A stretch of DNA of 64,000 bases from positions 62,001 to 126,000 of the forward strand of contig CANMEI010000009.1 of assembly GCA_947496695.1 (NCBI GenBank). Direction: 5' to 3'. Source of the DNA: an uncultured Cellulophaga sp. Its GTDB lineage: Bacteria > Bacteroidota > Bacteroidia > Flavobacteriales > Flavobacteriaceae. The position numbers and the translations under genes are program-made. The notes under the pieces are model-generated. The model did no database searches and was not told the DNA's origin. It saw only the letters and a program-made list of their open reading frames with translations. Shown here one piece after another: positions 25,537 through 33,044 of the stretch (the first letter of the stretch is position 1; each line of letters begins with the position of its first letter).

Positions 25537-26304
25537 TAAAAACAAAAGCATATCTGTAGTAAATCCATTATCTGTAAAGCGTTTTATACAAATGAAATTA
25601 GCTAAAGTAAAAACGGATAAGAGCGATGCAAAAGCTATTTGTGAATATGCTTTGATTAATGAAGTACCACTTTACAATGGATTAACAGAGATTCAGAGTG
25701 AGTGTTTGCAATTGTTTAGATTGTTAGATGCCTATTTAAAGCAACGTACAGCAACAAAAAATAAGATACACGGAAAGATGTTTTGGGAGTTCCTTCTAAG
25801 TTTGTTTACCGTTCTTTAGTGCGAAATAAGAAACAACTAGACAAAGAAGTCAAAGCAATTGAATTAAAGATTTTATCCTTAGTAAAAGAAGATCAACAAG
25901 AACAATTAACCTTATTAACATCAATACCAGGAATAGGACTTAAAACAGCCTTATTTTTAATTGTAGTTACCGATGGTTTTACTAAGTTCGAGAATGCATC
26001 ACAACTTTGTAGTTATGTAGGGATTACCCCAACTATACGAGAGTCTGGATATAGTGTTAGAGGTCGTTCAAGAATAAGTAAGGTTGGAAATAGAAAGCTT
26101 CGGAATCTTTTGTTTTTGTGTGCTTTTAATGCTTGTAAGCATAATAAGGCTTGCCGTGAATTGTATCAGCGAATAGTCAATAAAGGTAAAAGCAAGAAAC
26201 TGGCTTTAATAGCCGTGGCTAATAAGTTATTAAAACAGTGTTTTGCTATTGCAAAATCTGGAAGGCCGTATGATGAAACTTACGTTTCTATACTGCCTAG
26301 ATAA
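25537..26304 (+). pseudogene. IS110 transposase remnant (copy A), frameshifted
   Basis: It keeps the end of the RuvC-like DEDD catalytic domain (KTDKSDAKAICEYA), the helical linker and the full Tnp20 serine domain (SIPGIGLKTALFLIV; ESGYSVRGRSRISKVGNRKLRN). One base is lost near 25780 in the KIHGKDVLGVPSK region, which splits the frame into 25592-25819 and 25783-26304. It lacks the N-terminus and so is inactive. It is the only copy that still contains the linker deleted from copy B. Confidence 0.85.
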
Positions 26305-26417
26305 ATAGAAAATAAATACAATAAAAAAAACTCAAAGAATCAGTTTTAGAATCTATGAGCCTAAAATAATAGTATCTAAATTTAACGAAGATTTTGTTTG
26401 TTTTTCACCTCAGTTCT
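25537..26417 (+). mobile_element. IS110-family element, 5'-truncated (copy A)
   Basis: Homology with copy B starts near AAAACAAAAGCATATCTGTA and runs to the right end CACCTCAGTTCT (26417). The left end and the first roughly 70 codons of the transposase are missing. The right end shares AATAATAGTA and the final CAGTTCT with copy B. The base sequence right of it is TGTTATATACCG, similar to the TTGTTGTAGCC found right of copy B. Confidence 0.8.
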
Positions 26418-26465
26418 TGTTATATACCGTTTTCTTTTCCTTCTAATTATATATTGATAATGTTA

Positions 26466-27596
26466 TTATAATACCTTCCACCAATTATTGTAATTATTAA
26501 TAGTATCTTTTATTATAATATTTTCTCCAATTTTTGGCGTAATAGTCTTTACATTTAGTCTTTTTGCTTCTGTTTGCATACGCTCAACTGGGTCTGTCCA
26601 GCTATGTAAGGCTAATTGAAAACTAGCCCAATGTATAGGCATTATTTTTTTTGCATTAACATCAATACCAGCCTTTACAGTTTCTTCTGGCATCATATGA
26701 ATATCAGACCACATTTCATCGTATTGTCCGCACTCTAATAGAGCAATATCAAAAGGACCATATTTTTCACCTATTTCTTTGAAGTGGGATGCATAACCAC
26801 TATCTCCACTAAAATAGATGTTTTCATTTTTGGATTTAATAACCCATGAACTCCATAATGTACTTTGTGAATTATTTAGTTTTCTTCCAGAAAAATGTTG
26901 AGCTGGAGTACAAACAAAAGAGATACCCTCAAACTGTCTTTCTTCCCTCCAATCTAATTCAGTGATTTTAATAGAAGGAACTCCCCAAGATTCTAAATGA
27001 ACTCCAACTCCTAATGGTACAAAAAAATGAGAAACCTTTTCTTTAATCTTTAAAATAGTTTCATAGTCTAAATGGTCATAATGGTCGTGTGAAAAAATAA
27101 CAGCATCTATTTTAGGGAGCTCTTCTATGGCTAAAGGAAATTCTGTGTTAAATCTGTCAGTTCCTAAAAGTGAATGAGGAGCCGCAACTTTACTTAACAT
27201 AGGGTCTAATAATATGGTTTTCCCTTCCATTTGCAATAAAAAAGAAGAATGTCCGAACCAAATTAAACGTCCTTCTTTTTTATAATTAGCCAAAGTTTTA
27301 ACATCTAGTTTATTTACTTTTATATCATTTTTAGGCTTGAGATTATCTGTTTCGGTTGTTAAAAAAGCATACGCAATTTTTAAATTATCTTTAAAACTTA
27401 TCTCTTTTGGAACAGGCTCAATGTTGTTGAATTTACCTTCTCTGTATTGTTCAGATTTTTGATAAACAACTTGTTTCTCTTCAGAAACATCTCCTCCAAA
27501 ACTTGGATAAAAATTAACAAATAAGAAGTAGAATAATACTAATAAACCAATAATAGAAATTAGAATAACAAATACTCTTTTAAATAATTTTTTCAT
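26466..27596 (-). CDS. MBL-fold metallo-hydrolase, NAPE-PLD/UlaG-like, membrane-anchored
   Basis: 376 residues. One N-terminal hydrophobic segment (VFVILISIIGLLVLFYFLFV) anchors it, catalytic domain outside. Metal motifs: WFGHSSFLLQMEG, FSHDHYDHLDYETI (HxHxDH-type), YFSGDSGYASHF and MPIHWASFQLALHSW. Tail matches the N-acyl-phosphatidylethanolamine phospholipase D-like group. It probably hydrolyses a phosphodiester or lactone; the substrate is unknown. Operon with the two NAD-binding genes to its right (1-base spacing to the next). Confidence 0.88.
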   Translation of the reverse strand: MKKLFKRVFVILISIIGLLVLFYFLFVNFYPSFGGDVSEEKQVVYQKSEQYREGKFNNIEPVPKEISFKDNLKIAYAFLTTETDNLKPKNDIKVNKLDVKTLANYKKEGRLIWFGHSSFLLQMEGKTILLDPMLSKVAAPHSLLGTDRFNTEFPLAIEELPKIDAVIFSHDHYDHLDYETILKIKEKVSHFFVPLGVGVHLESWGVPSIKITELDWREERQFEGISFVCTPAQHFSGRKLNNSQSTLWSSWVIKSKNENIYFSGDSGYASHFKEIGEKYGPFDIALLECGQYDEMWSDIHMMPEETVKAGIDVNAKKIMPIHWASFQLALHSWTDPVERMQTEAKRLNVKTITPKIGENIIIKDTINNYNNWWKVL

Positions 27597-27597
27597 T

Positions 27598-28266
27598 TTA
27601 AAATTTTTTATCAGCTAATAGAATGATATCCTTATTCTCTAAATGTTTTAAAGATTGAGAATAAAATAGTGTGTGAATCATTGCTAAACCTACCTTGGTT
27701 GTCGTTGGCATGGTTTTACTGTTTTTTAACAACCCCATAAATGGAATTAAAATAGTGTAAACAATTCTATACCATCGTGTTTTTGGTTTAATCCCTTTTT
27801 CAGGAACAATTACACCTGGCCTAAACATATAGGCATCTTTAAAACCTTTGTTTAGAATGTAATTTTCGGTTTTTCCTTTTACACGTGCCCACATCGTTTC
27901 TGATTTTTCAGTACTATCTGTTCCAGAACCCGATACATAATTAAAAACCATAGCAGAGTTTAAAGCATAAAGTGCATCTGTAAAAGCTTTGGTAATATCA
28001 AAAGTGATGCTCGTATAATCTTTAGTGTTCATCCCTACAGATGATGTTCCCATACAGAAAAAACAAGCATCATACTTTTCTAAATCTTTTGATATTGTTG
28101 AGATTTTTGTAAAATCTTTAAGTATAATTTCTTTTAATTTAGAATGTTTGAGACCTATAGAACTTCTATTAATAATTAAAACTGATTTTATTTTTTTATT
28201 GGAAAGGCATTCTAATAAAACGCCTTTCCCAACCATACCAGAAGTACCTGTTATAATAACATTCAT
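27598..28266 (-). CDS. NAD(P)-binding Rossmann-fold protein (NAD(P)H-binding, HTATIP2-like)
   Basis: 222 residues. N-terminal dinucleotide motif MNVIITGTSGMVGKGVLLECL, then DACFFCMGTSSVGMN and MFRPGVIVPEKG, as in atypical SDR proteins related to NmrA/HTATIP2 (SDR a5). There is no YxxxK catalytic pair visible, so it may be a sensor or atypical reductase. It is flanked within 20 bases by an SDR upstream and the MBL hydrolase downstream, forming a three-gene unit. Confidence 0.85.
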   Translation of the reverse strand: MNVIITGTSGMVGKGVLLECLSNKKIKSVLIINRSSIGLKHSKLKEIILKDFTKISTISKDLEKYDACFFCMGTSSVGMNTKDYTSITFDITKAFTDALYALNSAMVFNYVSGSGTDSTEKSETMWARVKGKTENYILNKGFKDAYMFRPGVIVPEKGIKPKTRWYRIVYTILIPFMGLLKNSKTMPTTTKVGLAMIHTLFYSQSLKHLENKDIILLADKKF

Positions 28267-28282
28267 AATTTTATACTATTTT

Positions 28283-29284
28283 CTATTTTTGCCAATCGTT
28301 TTTTAGATACGCCAAAGCATCTTCTAAAGCTTTTTTAGAAGGTTTAGGATTGTAACCTAATTCTTTTCTAGATTTACTAATATCATAATCTTGTTTTAAG
28401 CCATAAAACATATCTACGTAATGTCTCATTAATAAAGGCTCTTTCCCTGTAAGTTTACTACTAAATTCCATTAATCCAGCAACAGAATACAATAGACATT
28501 TTGGTACTTTTTTAGGTGTTTTTAATTTTAGTTCAGGGTATAATTCTGATGCTATTTTTACTGTTTCTTGTATTGTAGTGTGTTGTTCGTTCGATAAAAT
28601 ATAACGTTCTCCATTTCTACCTTTTAGCATTGCTTGATAAGCACCAAAAGCAACATCTTTTACATCAACCCAATTTAAAGTCATGTTTGTATCTACAGGA
28701 ATCTCTCCATTTAAAGCTTGATGTACTAAATTATTACTGTAACTTAATTTATGAGCTTCTCTTCCAATCATAGCAGAAGGCAAAATTAAAACGGTTCTGA
28801 TACCGTATTTTTCACCCAATTCTAAAGCTAGTTTATCAGAATCGTTTTTAGAATTATAATACCAATTTCTGCGGTCTTTATTATATCCGTTATCTACATT
28901 GGCTGGTAGTTTTGTGAAATCTAAAGAAGCGACAGAACTAACATATACAATGTTTTTAACACCACATTCTTTTGCCATATCAAACACATTTTGAGTTCCT
29001 TGCATGTTGTTGACATAAATTTCCTCTTTTGGATTTTTTGCCCACATACTAAAGTTTGCGGCTACCGCATATAAGTTGGTAACTCCTTGAAATGCTTTTT
29101 TTAGCGATGCCCTATCCATAAGGTCTGCCTGTACGACTTCGCAATCTAAACCTTCAAAAGGTTTAGTGTTTTTGGTATTTCTAACAGTAGTTCTTACGGT
29201 TTGATTCTCTGAAAGTAATAGTCTAACTAAGTTGTTTCCTAAATGTCCTGTTCCTCCTGTTACTAATGATATTTCGTTGCTCAT
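28283..29284 (-). CDS. NAD-dependent epimerase/dihydroflavonol reductase-like SDR
   Basis: About 333 residues from the start MSNEISLVTGGTGHLGNNL, chosen because the 8 codons upstream (from 29308) add nothing conserved. Extended SDR: GGTGHLG coenzyme site, YVSSVASLDF catalytic serine, YYNSKNDSDKLALE with YxxxK. The group reduces ketones or acts on sugar nucleotides and small metabolites. It is the first gene of the unit with 27598-28266 and 26466-27596, probably controlled by the Crp/Fnr gene to its right. Confidence 0.87.
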   Translation of the reverse strand: MSNEISLVTGGTGHLGNNLVRLLLSENQTVRTTVRNTKNTKPFEGLDCEVVQADLMDRASLKKAFQGVTNLYAVAANFSMWAKNPKEEIYVNNMQGTQNVFDMAKECGVKNIVYVSSVASLDFTKLPANVDNGYNKDRRNWYYNSKNDSDKLALELGEKYGIRTVLILPSAMIGREAHKLSYSNNLVHQALNGEIPVDTNMTLNWVDVKDVAFGAYQAMLKGRNGERYILSNEQHTTIQETVKIASELYPELKLKTPKKVPKCLLYSVAGLMEFSSKLTGKEPLLMRHYVDMFYGLKQDYDISKSRKELGYNPKPSKKALEDALAYLKNDWQK

Positions 29285-29345
29285 AATTATTAAATTTTGT
29301 GTGAGCAAATTTCGATACCTTTTAAGAGGATAGAAATAACATTTG

Positions 29346-29915
29346 TTAGAAAGTGATTTGTTTTCTGATACGGCTTAAAGATTGAGGTTCCATTCCTAAA
29401 AAAGAAGCGATATTGTCGATAGATACATTTAAAGCTAATTTTGGATACTGATTTACAAATTTTAGATACCGTTCTTTTGCTGTTAAAATTTGAAAATCTT
29501 TAACACGTTCTAATTTACAACCTAAATGTTCGTTGGTTACTTCTTTGATAAATATTCCCCAAAATGTCGTTTCCTTTTGTAAAATGTCAAAATCAGGTTT
29601 TGATATTTTTAGAATTCTAGCTTCGGTAATCGTTTCATAATAATCTATTGAGGGTGTTTCTGTCATAAAACTATCTAAAGACGTGAAGAAATCTTGTTCT
29701 GAAACAAGATGCTGTACGACAATTTTTCCGTCAATATTTTGATATCCTTTTACAATTCCAGTATCTAAAAAATAAATGTACCGTTCCACTTTTCCTGCTT
29801 CTAAAAGATTAGATTGAGTTGGTATTTGTTCGGAAATGAAATACTTTTTGACTAAATCAATATCTTTTTGAGTTAAAGTAATTCTTGATTGTATGTAATT
29901 AATTAGATTTTGCAT
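29346..29915 (-). CDS. Crp/Fnr family transcriptional regulator
   Basis: 189 residues. Cyclic-nucleotide-binding fold (IPTQSNLLEAGKVERYIYFLDTGIVKGY) and C-terminal helix-turn-helix VSIDNIASFLGMEPQSLSRIRKQ. It shows the same modified effector pocket as its two relatives in this window. The 37-base-plus gap to the downstream SDR gene suggests joint transcription or direct control of SDR-hydrolase genes. Its upstream region runs into the palindrome at 29945-30053. Confidence 0.88.
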   Translation of the reverse strand: MQNLINYIQSRITLTQKDIDLVKKYFISEQIPTQSNLLEAGKVERYIYFLDTGIVKGYQNIDGKIVVQHLVSEQDFFTSLDSFMTETPSIDYYETITEARILKISKPDFDILQKETTFWGIFIKEVTNEHLGCKLERVKDFQILTAKERYLKFVNQYPKLALNVSIDNIASFLGMEPQSLSRIRKQITF

Positions 29916-29944
29916 TGTTGCGTGTAATGATATATAAAGTGTTT

Positions 29945-30053
29945 GTATATGATTTCGTTGCGTGTTTAAGCAATAAAGTTAGCAAATAAATCACAGATAG
30001 AAAGTCCGCGAGGATTTTCGTAAGTAGGCTAGAACTAGCAATAAATTATATAC
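29945..30053. repeat. Large imperfect palindrome interrupted at its edge by IS110 (site 3)
   Basis: Arms GTATATGATTTCGTTGC (29945-29961) and GCAATAAATTATATAC (30038-30053) pair throughout with two G-T wobbles and a single extrahelical C. The centre is GAAAGTCCGCGAGGATTTTC (30000-30019), a near-perfect hairpin. I recall similar sequences from many flavobacterial intergenic regions. The IS110 copy B starts 3 bases after the right arm (CTTAAG at 30056), and TTGTAGCC resumes after its right end. Single extrahelical bases in the stem are typical of attC sites. Confidence 0.65.
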
Positions 30054-30055
30054 GG

Positions 30056-30266
30056 CTTAAGTTTGATTTCTATTAAATTTAGATATAAATCAGAAAGAAT
30101 AAAAGAGAGAATTAAGGTTACTATATACGGTGAAGCTGAAGACTTCGACAACACCCGTAATCCTCTCTCTTTACTACTCTTTATCACGTTCAGTTCTGTG
30201 AGACCTAGATCTCGTTTTCAAGTTGTTGTGAGTAGAAGTAGCTTATTCTTTCATAAATCATTACTT
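30056..30266 (+). ncRNA. Candidate IS110 bridge RNA region (copy B)
   Basis: Non-coding left end. A first stem (AGAGAGAATTA/TAATCCTCTCT) encloses a loop with TATATACGG (30122-30130) and ACAACACCCGTA (30148-30159). The former equals the left target flank; the reverse complement of the latter, TACGGGTGTTGT, resembles the two target halves joined. A second structured part has CAGTTCT (30191-30197), equal to the element's right end, and TTTCAAG (30216-30222), nearly complementary to its left end. These are the four guide elements known for IS110 bridge RNAs. Confidence 0.65.
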
Positions 30267-30995
30267 ATGAATAAATATACAGAAACTTTTGGGATTGACA
30301 TTAGCAAGGATGTTTTTGATTGTTATGGTAGTATTCAAGGACATTTACAATTTAAAAACACTGAAAAAGGATTCAATAAGTTTCTGCAGTTACTATCAAA
30401 GGATAGTTTAGTTGTAATGGAAGTCACAGGGTATTATCATTATCGTTTAGCACAGTTTTTGCATCATAAAAACAAAAATGTATCTGTAGTAAACCCATTA
30501 TCTGTAAAGCGTTTTATACAAATGAAATTAGCAAAAGTGAAAACAGATAAAAGTGATTCTAAGGCTATTTGTGCGTATGCTTTAATAAAATAATGTATCG
30601 ATTTACAATGCATCTCAGGAATAGGACTAAAAATAGCCTTATTTTTAATTGTAGTTACCGATGGTTTTAATAAGTTTGAAACAGCATCACAGTTTTATAG
30701 TTATGTTGGAATCACACCAACAATTAGAGAATCAGGTAGTAGTCTCAGGGGCCGTGCACGAATAAGCAAAGTCGGTAACAGAAAACTTCGGAATCTGTTG
30801 TTTTTGTGTGCTTTTAATGTTTGTAAACACAACAAAGCTTGCCGTGAGTTGTATCAGCGAATAGTCAATAAAAGGAAAAGCAAGAAACTCGCTTTAATAG
30901 CCGTGGCTAATAAGTTATTAAAACAGTGTTTTGCTATTGCAAAATCAGGAATGCCCTATGATGAAACCTATGTTTCTGTTTTAGCATCTAAATAA
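30267..30995 (+). pseudogene. IS110 transposase, internal deletion (copy B)
   Basis: Starts MNKYTETFGIDISKDVFDCYG with the first DEDD aspartate, continues VVMEVTGYYHYRLAQF (glutamate) and KTDKSDSKAICAYALIK, then a stop near 30591. Relative to copy A about 240 bases between TTTACAATG and CAGGAATAGG (around 30612) are missing. The Tnp20 serine domain resumes: ISGIGLKIALFLIVVTDGF ... ESGSSLRGRARISKVGNRKLRN. The full-length transposase would be about 330 residues. Inactive in this form. Confidence 0.85.
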
Positions 30996-31012
30996 AAAAC
31001 AAAATAAAAAAA

Positions 31013-31032
31013 GCTTAAACTTTAGTTTAAGC
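31013..31032 (-). terminator. Hairpin near the right end of IS110 copy B
   Basis: GCTTAAAC, loop TTTA, GTTTAAGC. Read on the minus strand it is followed by TTTTTTTATTTTG, so it can stop transcripts from the minus-strand gene at 31103-31645 or others reading into the IS. The plus strand lacks a U-tract. Confidence 0.6.
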
Positions 31033-31089
31033 CTACTATAATAGTACCCAAATTTTAAAAAAAAGAGTTGTTTTTTACCTCAGTTCTTT

Positions 31090-31099
31090 GTTGTAGCCA
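31090..31099. repeat. Boundary GTTGTAGCCA, inverted at 31669-31678
   Basis: A perfect 10-base inverted pair with TGGCTACAAC. The pair encloses one gene (31103-31645) and only 3 bases separate this copy from the stop codon. This copy lies 2 bases beyond the IS110 right end and so is also the remaining half of the target element. Confidence 0.6.
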
Positions 31100-31102
31100 G
31101 TT

Positions 31103-31645
31103 TTATTCAGTATATATAGTTCTTTTTTCATTCTTTCTTTTTATTATAAAGGCTTTCTTTACATCGTGTAAGTCATATAGTCCAGTTTTTACCAAGTTCT
31201 CAAGATTAAACCTTAAATCTGCTAATCTCTGATAGTATTCTTTTCCAATTTCTTCAATTTCAATTTGATTCTTATTGTTAATTCTATTATTGATATTAAA
31301 AAAAAGGTTATTTAGTTTCTCTAATTCTTTTGTTGTTTTATCGTCAATCCATAAGCTAGAGGAAATAGCTAACATCAGATTCTGCTGATACTTATAAAAT
31401 TCAGATTCACCACTACTAAATATCATATGGTAAGGTTTATTATCATTACCTAGAACTACTGATTTTAAAACAGCTATTTGATTCTCAATATTTTGGTAAG
31501 CATTCAGTCTTTTTTTAAAAATTTCTTTATAATATTCATTTTTGAAGTCCAATTTTTTTAATCGTAATGATGTAAAATATGAAACTATCACAGATGTTAG
31601 TCCTGCAATAACTGAACTCGCTAATAATATTTTAATTAATTCCAT
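31103..31645 (-). CDS. Membrane-anchored helical protein, unknown function
   Basis: 180 residues. One N-terminal hydrophobic helix (about 5-25, ILLASSVIAGLTSVIVSYF), then a charged, mainly helical cytoplasmic domain (LKKLDFKNEYYKEIFKKRLNAYQNIENQIAVLKSVV). It resembles the generic class of single-pass 'hypothetical' proteins that often sit in mobile cassettes; no family recognised. It forms a one-gene unit bounded by GTTGTAGCCA/TGGCTACAAC. Upstream lies the DNA methyltransferase, same strand, 98 bases away. Confidence 0.65.
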   Translation of the reverse strand: MELIKILLASSVIAGLTSVIVSYFTSLRLKKLDFKNEYYKEIFKKRLNAYQNIENQIAVLKSVVLGNDNKPYHMIFSSGESEFYKYQQNLMLAISSSLWIDDKTTKELEKLNNLFFNINNRINNKNQIEIEEIGKEYYQRLADLRFNLENLVKTGLYDLHDVKKAFIIKRKNEKRTIYTE

Positions 31646-31668
31646 ATTTATAATAATGATTCTCTAAT

Positions 31669-31706
31669 TGGCTACAACGTACGGATATGTGTACTGGCAC
31701 ACATAT
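31669..31706. repeat. Boundary TGGCTACAAC with hairpin (site 4)
   Basis: TGGCTACAAC (31669-31678) complements 31090-31099. It is followed by a perfect 8-bp hairpin ATATGTGT/ACACATAT (31685-31706, loop ACTGGC). The AAC followed within a few bases by stem sequences repeats the pattern at 25301-25338. Confidence 0.5.
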
Positions 31707-31742
31707 TTCTCATATAAAAATAGGGAAAATTAAGGCAAAGCG

Positions 31743-32960
31743 TTATAATACGTTAACTATTTTCTTTGCAATTCTTTCAATTAGCGTAGTAGTTACAGAG
31801 TTTCCTGCTTGCATGTATAACCTTCCATTGGCTAAATTGGGTAACACATAATTTATAGGATACCCTTGAAATGAAAAGCACTCACGAGGCGTAAGCTTTC
31901 TTATTCCAAAATTGTCTTTTATTAAAGGTACATTATGGCCGCCAGTGCCCATATTTGCAGTTAGGGTAGGGCATGCATTATTTTTGTTTTCACGCACATA
32001 AACACGTCTCCATTGGTAAACCGTATCTTTTGAGGTCATATTTTTTATTAACTCAGGGTAGTATTGGTGCTCTTTTGGGTAGTAATACTTATCTTCTTGT
32101 TTTTTACTATCTATAATATCATGAATGGTTTTTATAAGCGGTATTTTATTGGGAAATTTAAAATTTGCATAATTTTCAACCTGCTTAGGATCAAAAGCTA
32201 CAATAAAAATTCGTTCTCTATTTTGAGGAATATTTGCGTGAGTTAGTGAGTTTAACACGTTATGATAAACTTTATAGCCTAATTTTTGTTCTAAAATTTC
32301 AAGAATCACTTTAAACGTTTTTCCTTTATCATGCGTAACCAAATTTTTTACATTTTCAAGAAATACAACTTTAGGTTTGTGTTTGGTAATAATGGCTTCT
32401 ACATCAAAAAATAAGGTGCCTCGTGTATCTGAAAATCCTTTTCTGTACCCAGCAATAGAAAATGCCTGGCATGGGAAACCCGCACATAAAACATCAAACT
32501 TTTCAGGAATGTAATTTTTGGTGCTTTCTTTAGTAATATCACCAAAGGGTACTTCACCAAAGTTTTTTTGATAGGTTTTTTTAGCGTAATTATCCCATTC
32601 ACTTGTGTACACACATTTACCACCAATGTTTTGTAAAGCCAAACGAAAACCACCAATGCCCGCAAATAGGTCTATAAATTTAAAGTTGTATTCGGTTGGC
32701 GTAGTAAAAGGAATATTTGTTACTTCATTTTGTAATTCGGTAATAACATCGGTAGCTACAACAGCATTGTTTTTATCTTGCTTTTGCGCAACATAATTAT
32801 TTATAACCCGTAAGGCATCATTTTTATAATGTTTAGCTATGCCGTTATTTATATTGTGTAGGTAATGAGTTATTACAGCTTTGTCTTCTAATTCGGTTAG
32901 GGTGTTTTGATAGTTTTTTTGATCAAACTCATCAATACTAATATGTTTTTTTTTTGCCAA
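31743..32960 (-). CDS. DNA cytosine-5 methyltransferase with N-terminal extension (orphan)
   Basis: 405 residues. About 90 N-terminal residues (helical, unknown) precede a complete C5-methylase: motif I FIDLFAGIGGFRLAL, motif IV AGFPCQAFSIAG with the catalytic cysteine, motif VI FLENVKNLVTHD, motif VIII NRERIFIVAF, and motif X MQAGNSVTTTLIERI. It methylates cytosine in a sequence-specific site that cannot be read from the sequence. No restriction endonuclease or Vsr gene lies beside it, so it is an orphan in this window. Confidence 0.93.
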   Translation of the reverse strand: MAKKKHISIDEFDQKNYQNTLTELEDKAVITHYLHNINNGIAKHYKNDALRVINNYVAQKQDKNNAVVATDVITELQNEVTNIPFTTPTEYNFKFIDLFAGIGGFRLALQNIGGKCVYTSEWDNYAKKTYQKNFGEVPFGDITKESTKNYIPEKFDVLCAGFPCQAFSIAGYRKGFSDTRGTLFFDVEAIITKHKPKVVFLENVKNLVTHDKGKTFKVILEILEQKLGYKVYHNVLNSLTHANIPQNRERIFIVAFDPKQVENYANFKFPNKIPLIKTIHDIIDSKKQEDKYYYPKEHQYYPELIKNMTSKDTVYQWRRVYVRENKNNACPTLTANMGTGGHNVPLIKDNFGIRKLTPRECFSFQGYPINYVLPNLANGRLYMQAGNSVTTTLIERIAKKIVNVL

Positions 32961-33044
32961 TTTTAAGTAGTGCTAGAGTACAAAAATAGACAATTTTTTT
33001 TGAGCTTTTAGGCGACAAATATTTAATACACTACTAAATATTAA

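Larger units (their letters stand above)
30056..31087 (+). mobile_element. IS110-family insertion sequence, nearly complete but defective (copy B)
   Basis: Runs from CTTAAGTTTGATTTC to CAGTTCT at 31081-31087. It has a 211-base non-coding left end, a transposase with a deletion of about 240 bases, and a short right end with an inverted repeat. There are no terminal inverted repeats or target duplication, as is normal for IS110. The left flank is TATATACGG (30047-30055), and TTGTTGTAGCC follows the right end. Confidence 0.85.

Noticed and set aside
30063..30593. 176-codon frame beginning at 30063
   Set aside because: The first 68 codons are the IS110 leader (candidate bridge RNA); the real transposase start is the ATG at 30267.
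24231..31706. A true integron in the accessory region
   Set aside because: No integrase gene, no attI and cores that do not match RYYYAAC/GTTRRRY exactly. Reported as attC-like only.
31729..31755. AATACGTTAAC as a partner arm for AACGTA at 31676
   Set aside because: It lies inside the coding end of the methyltransferase and the six-base match is easily chance.
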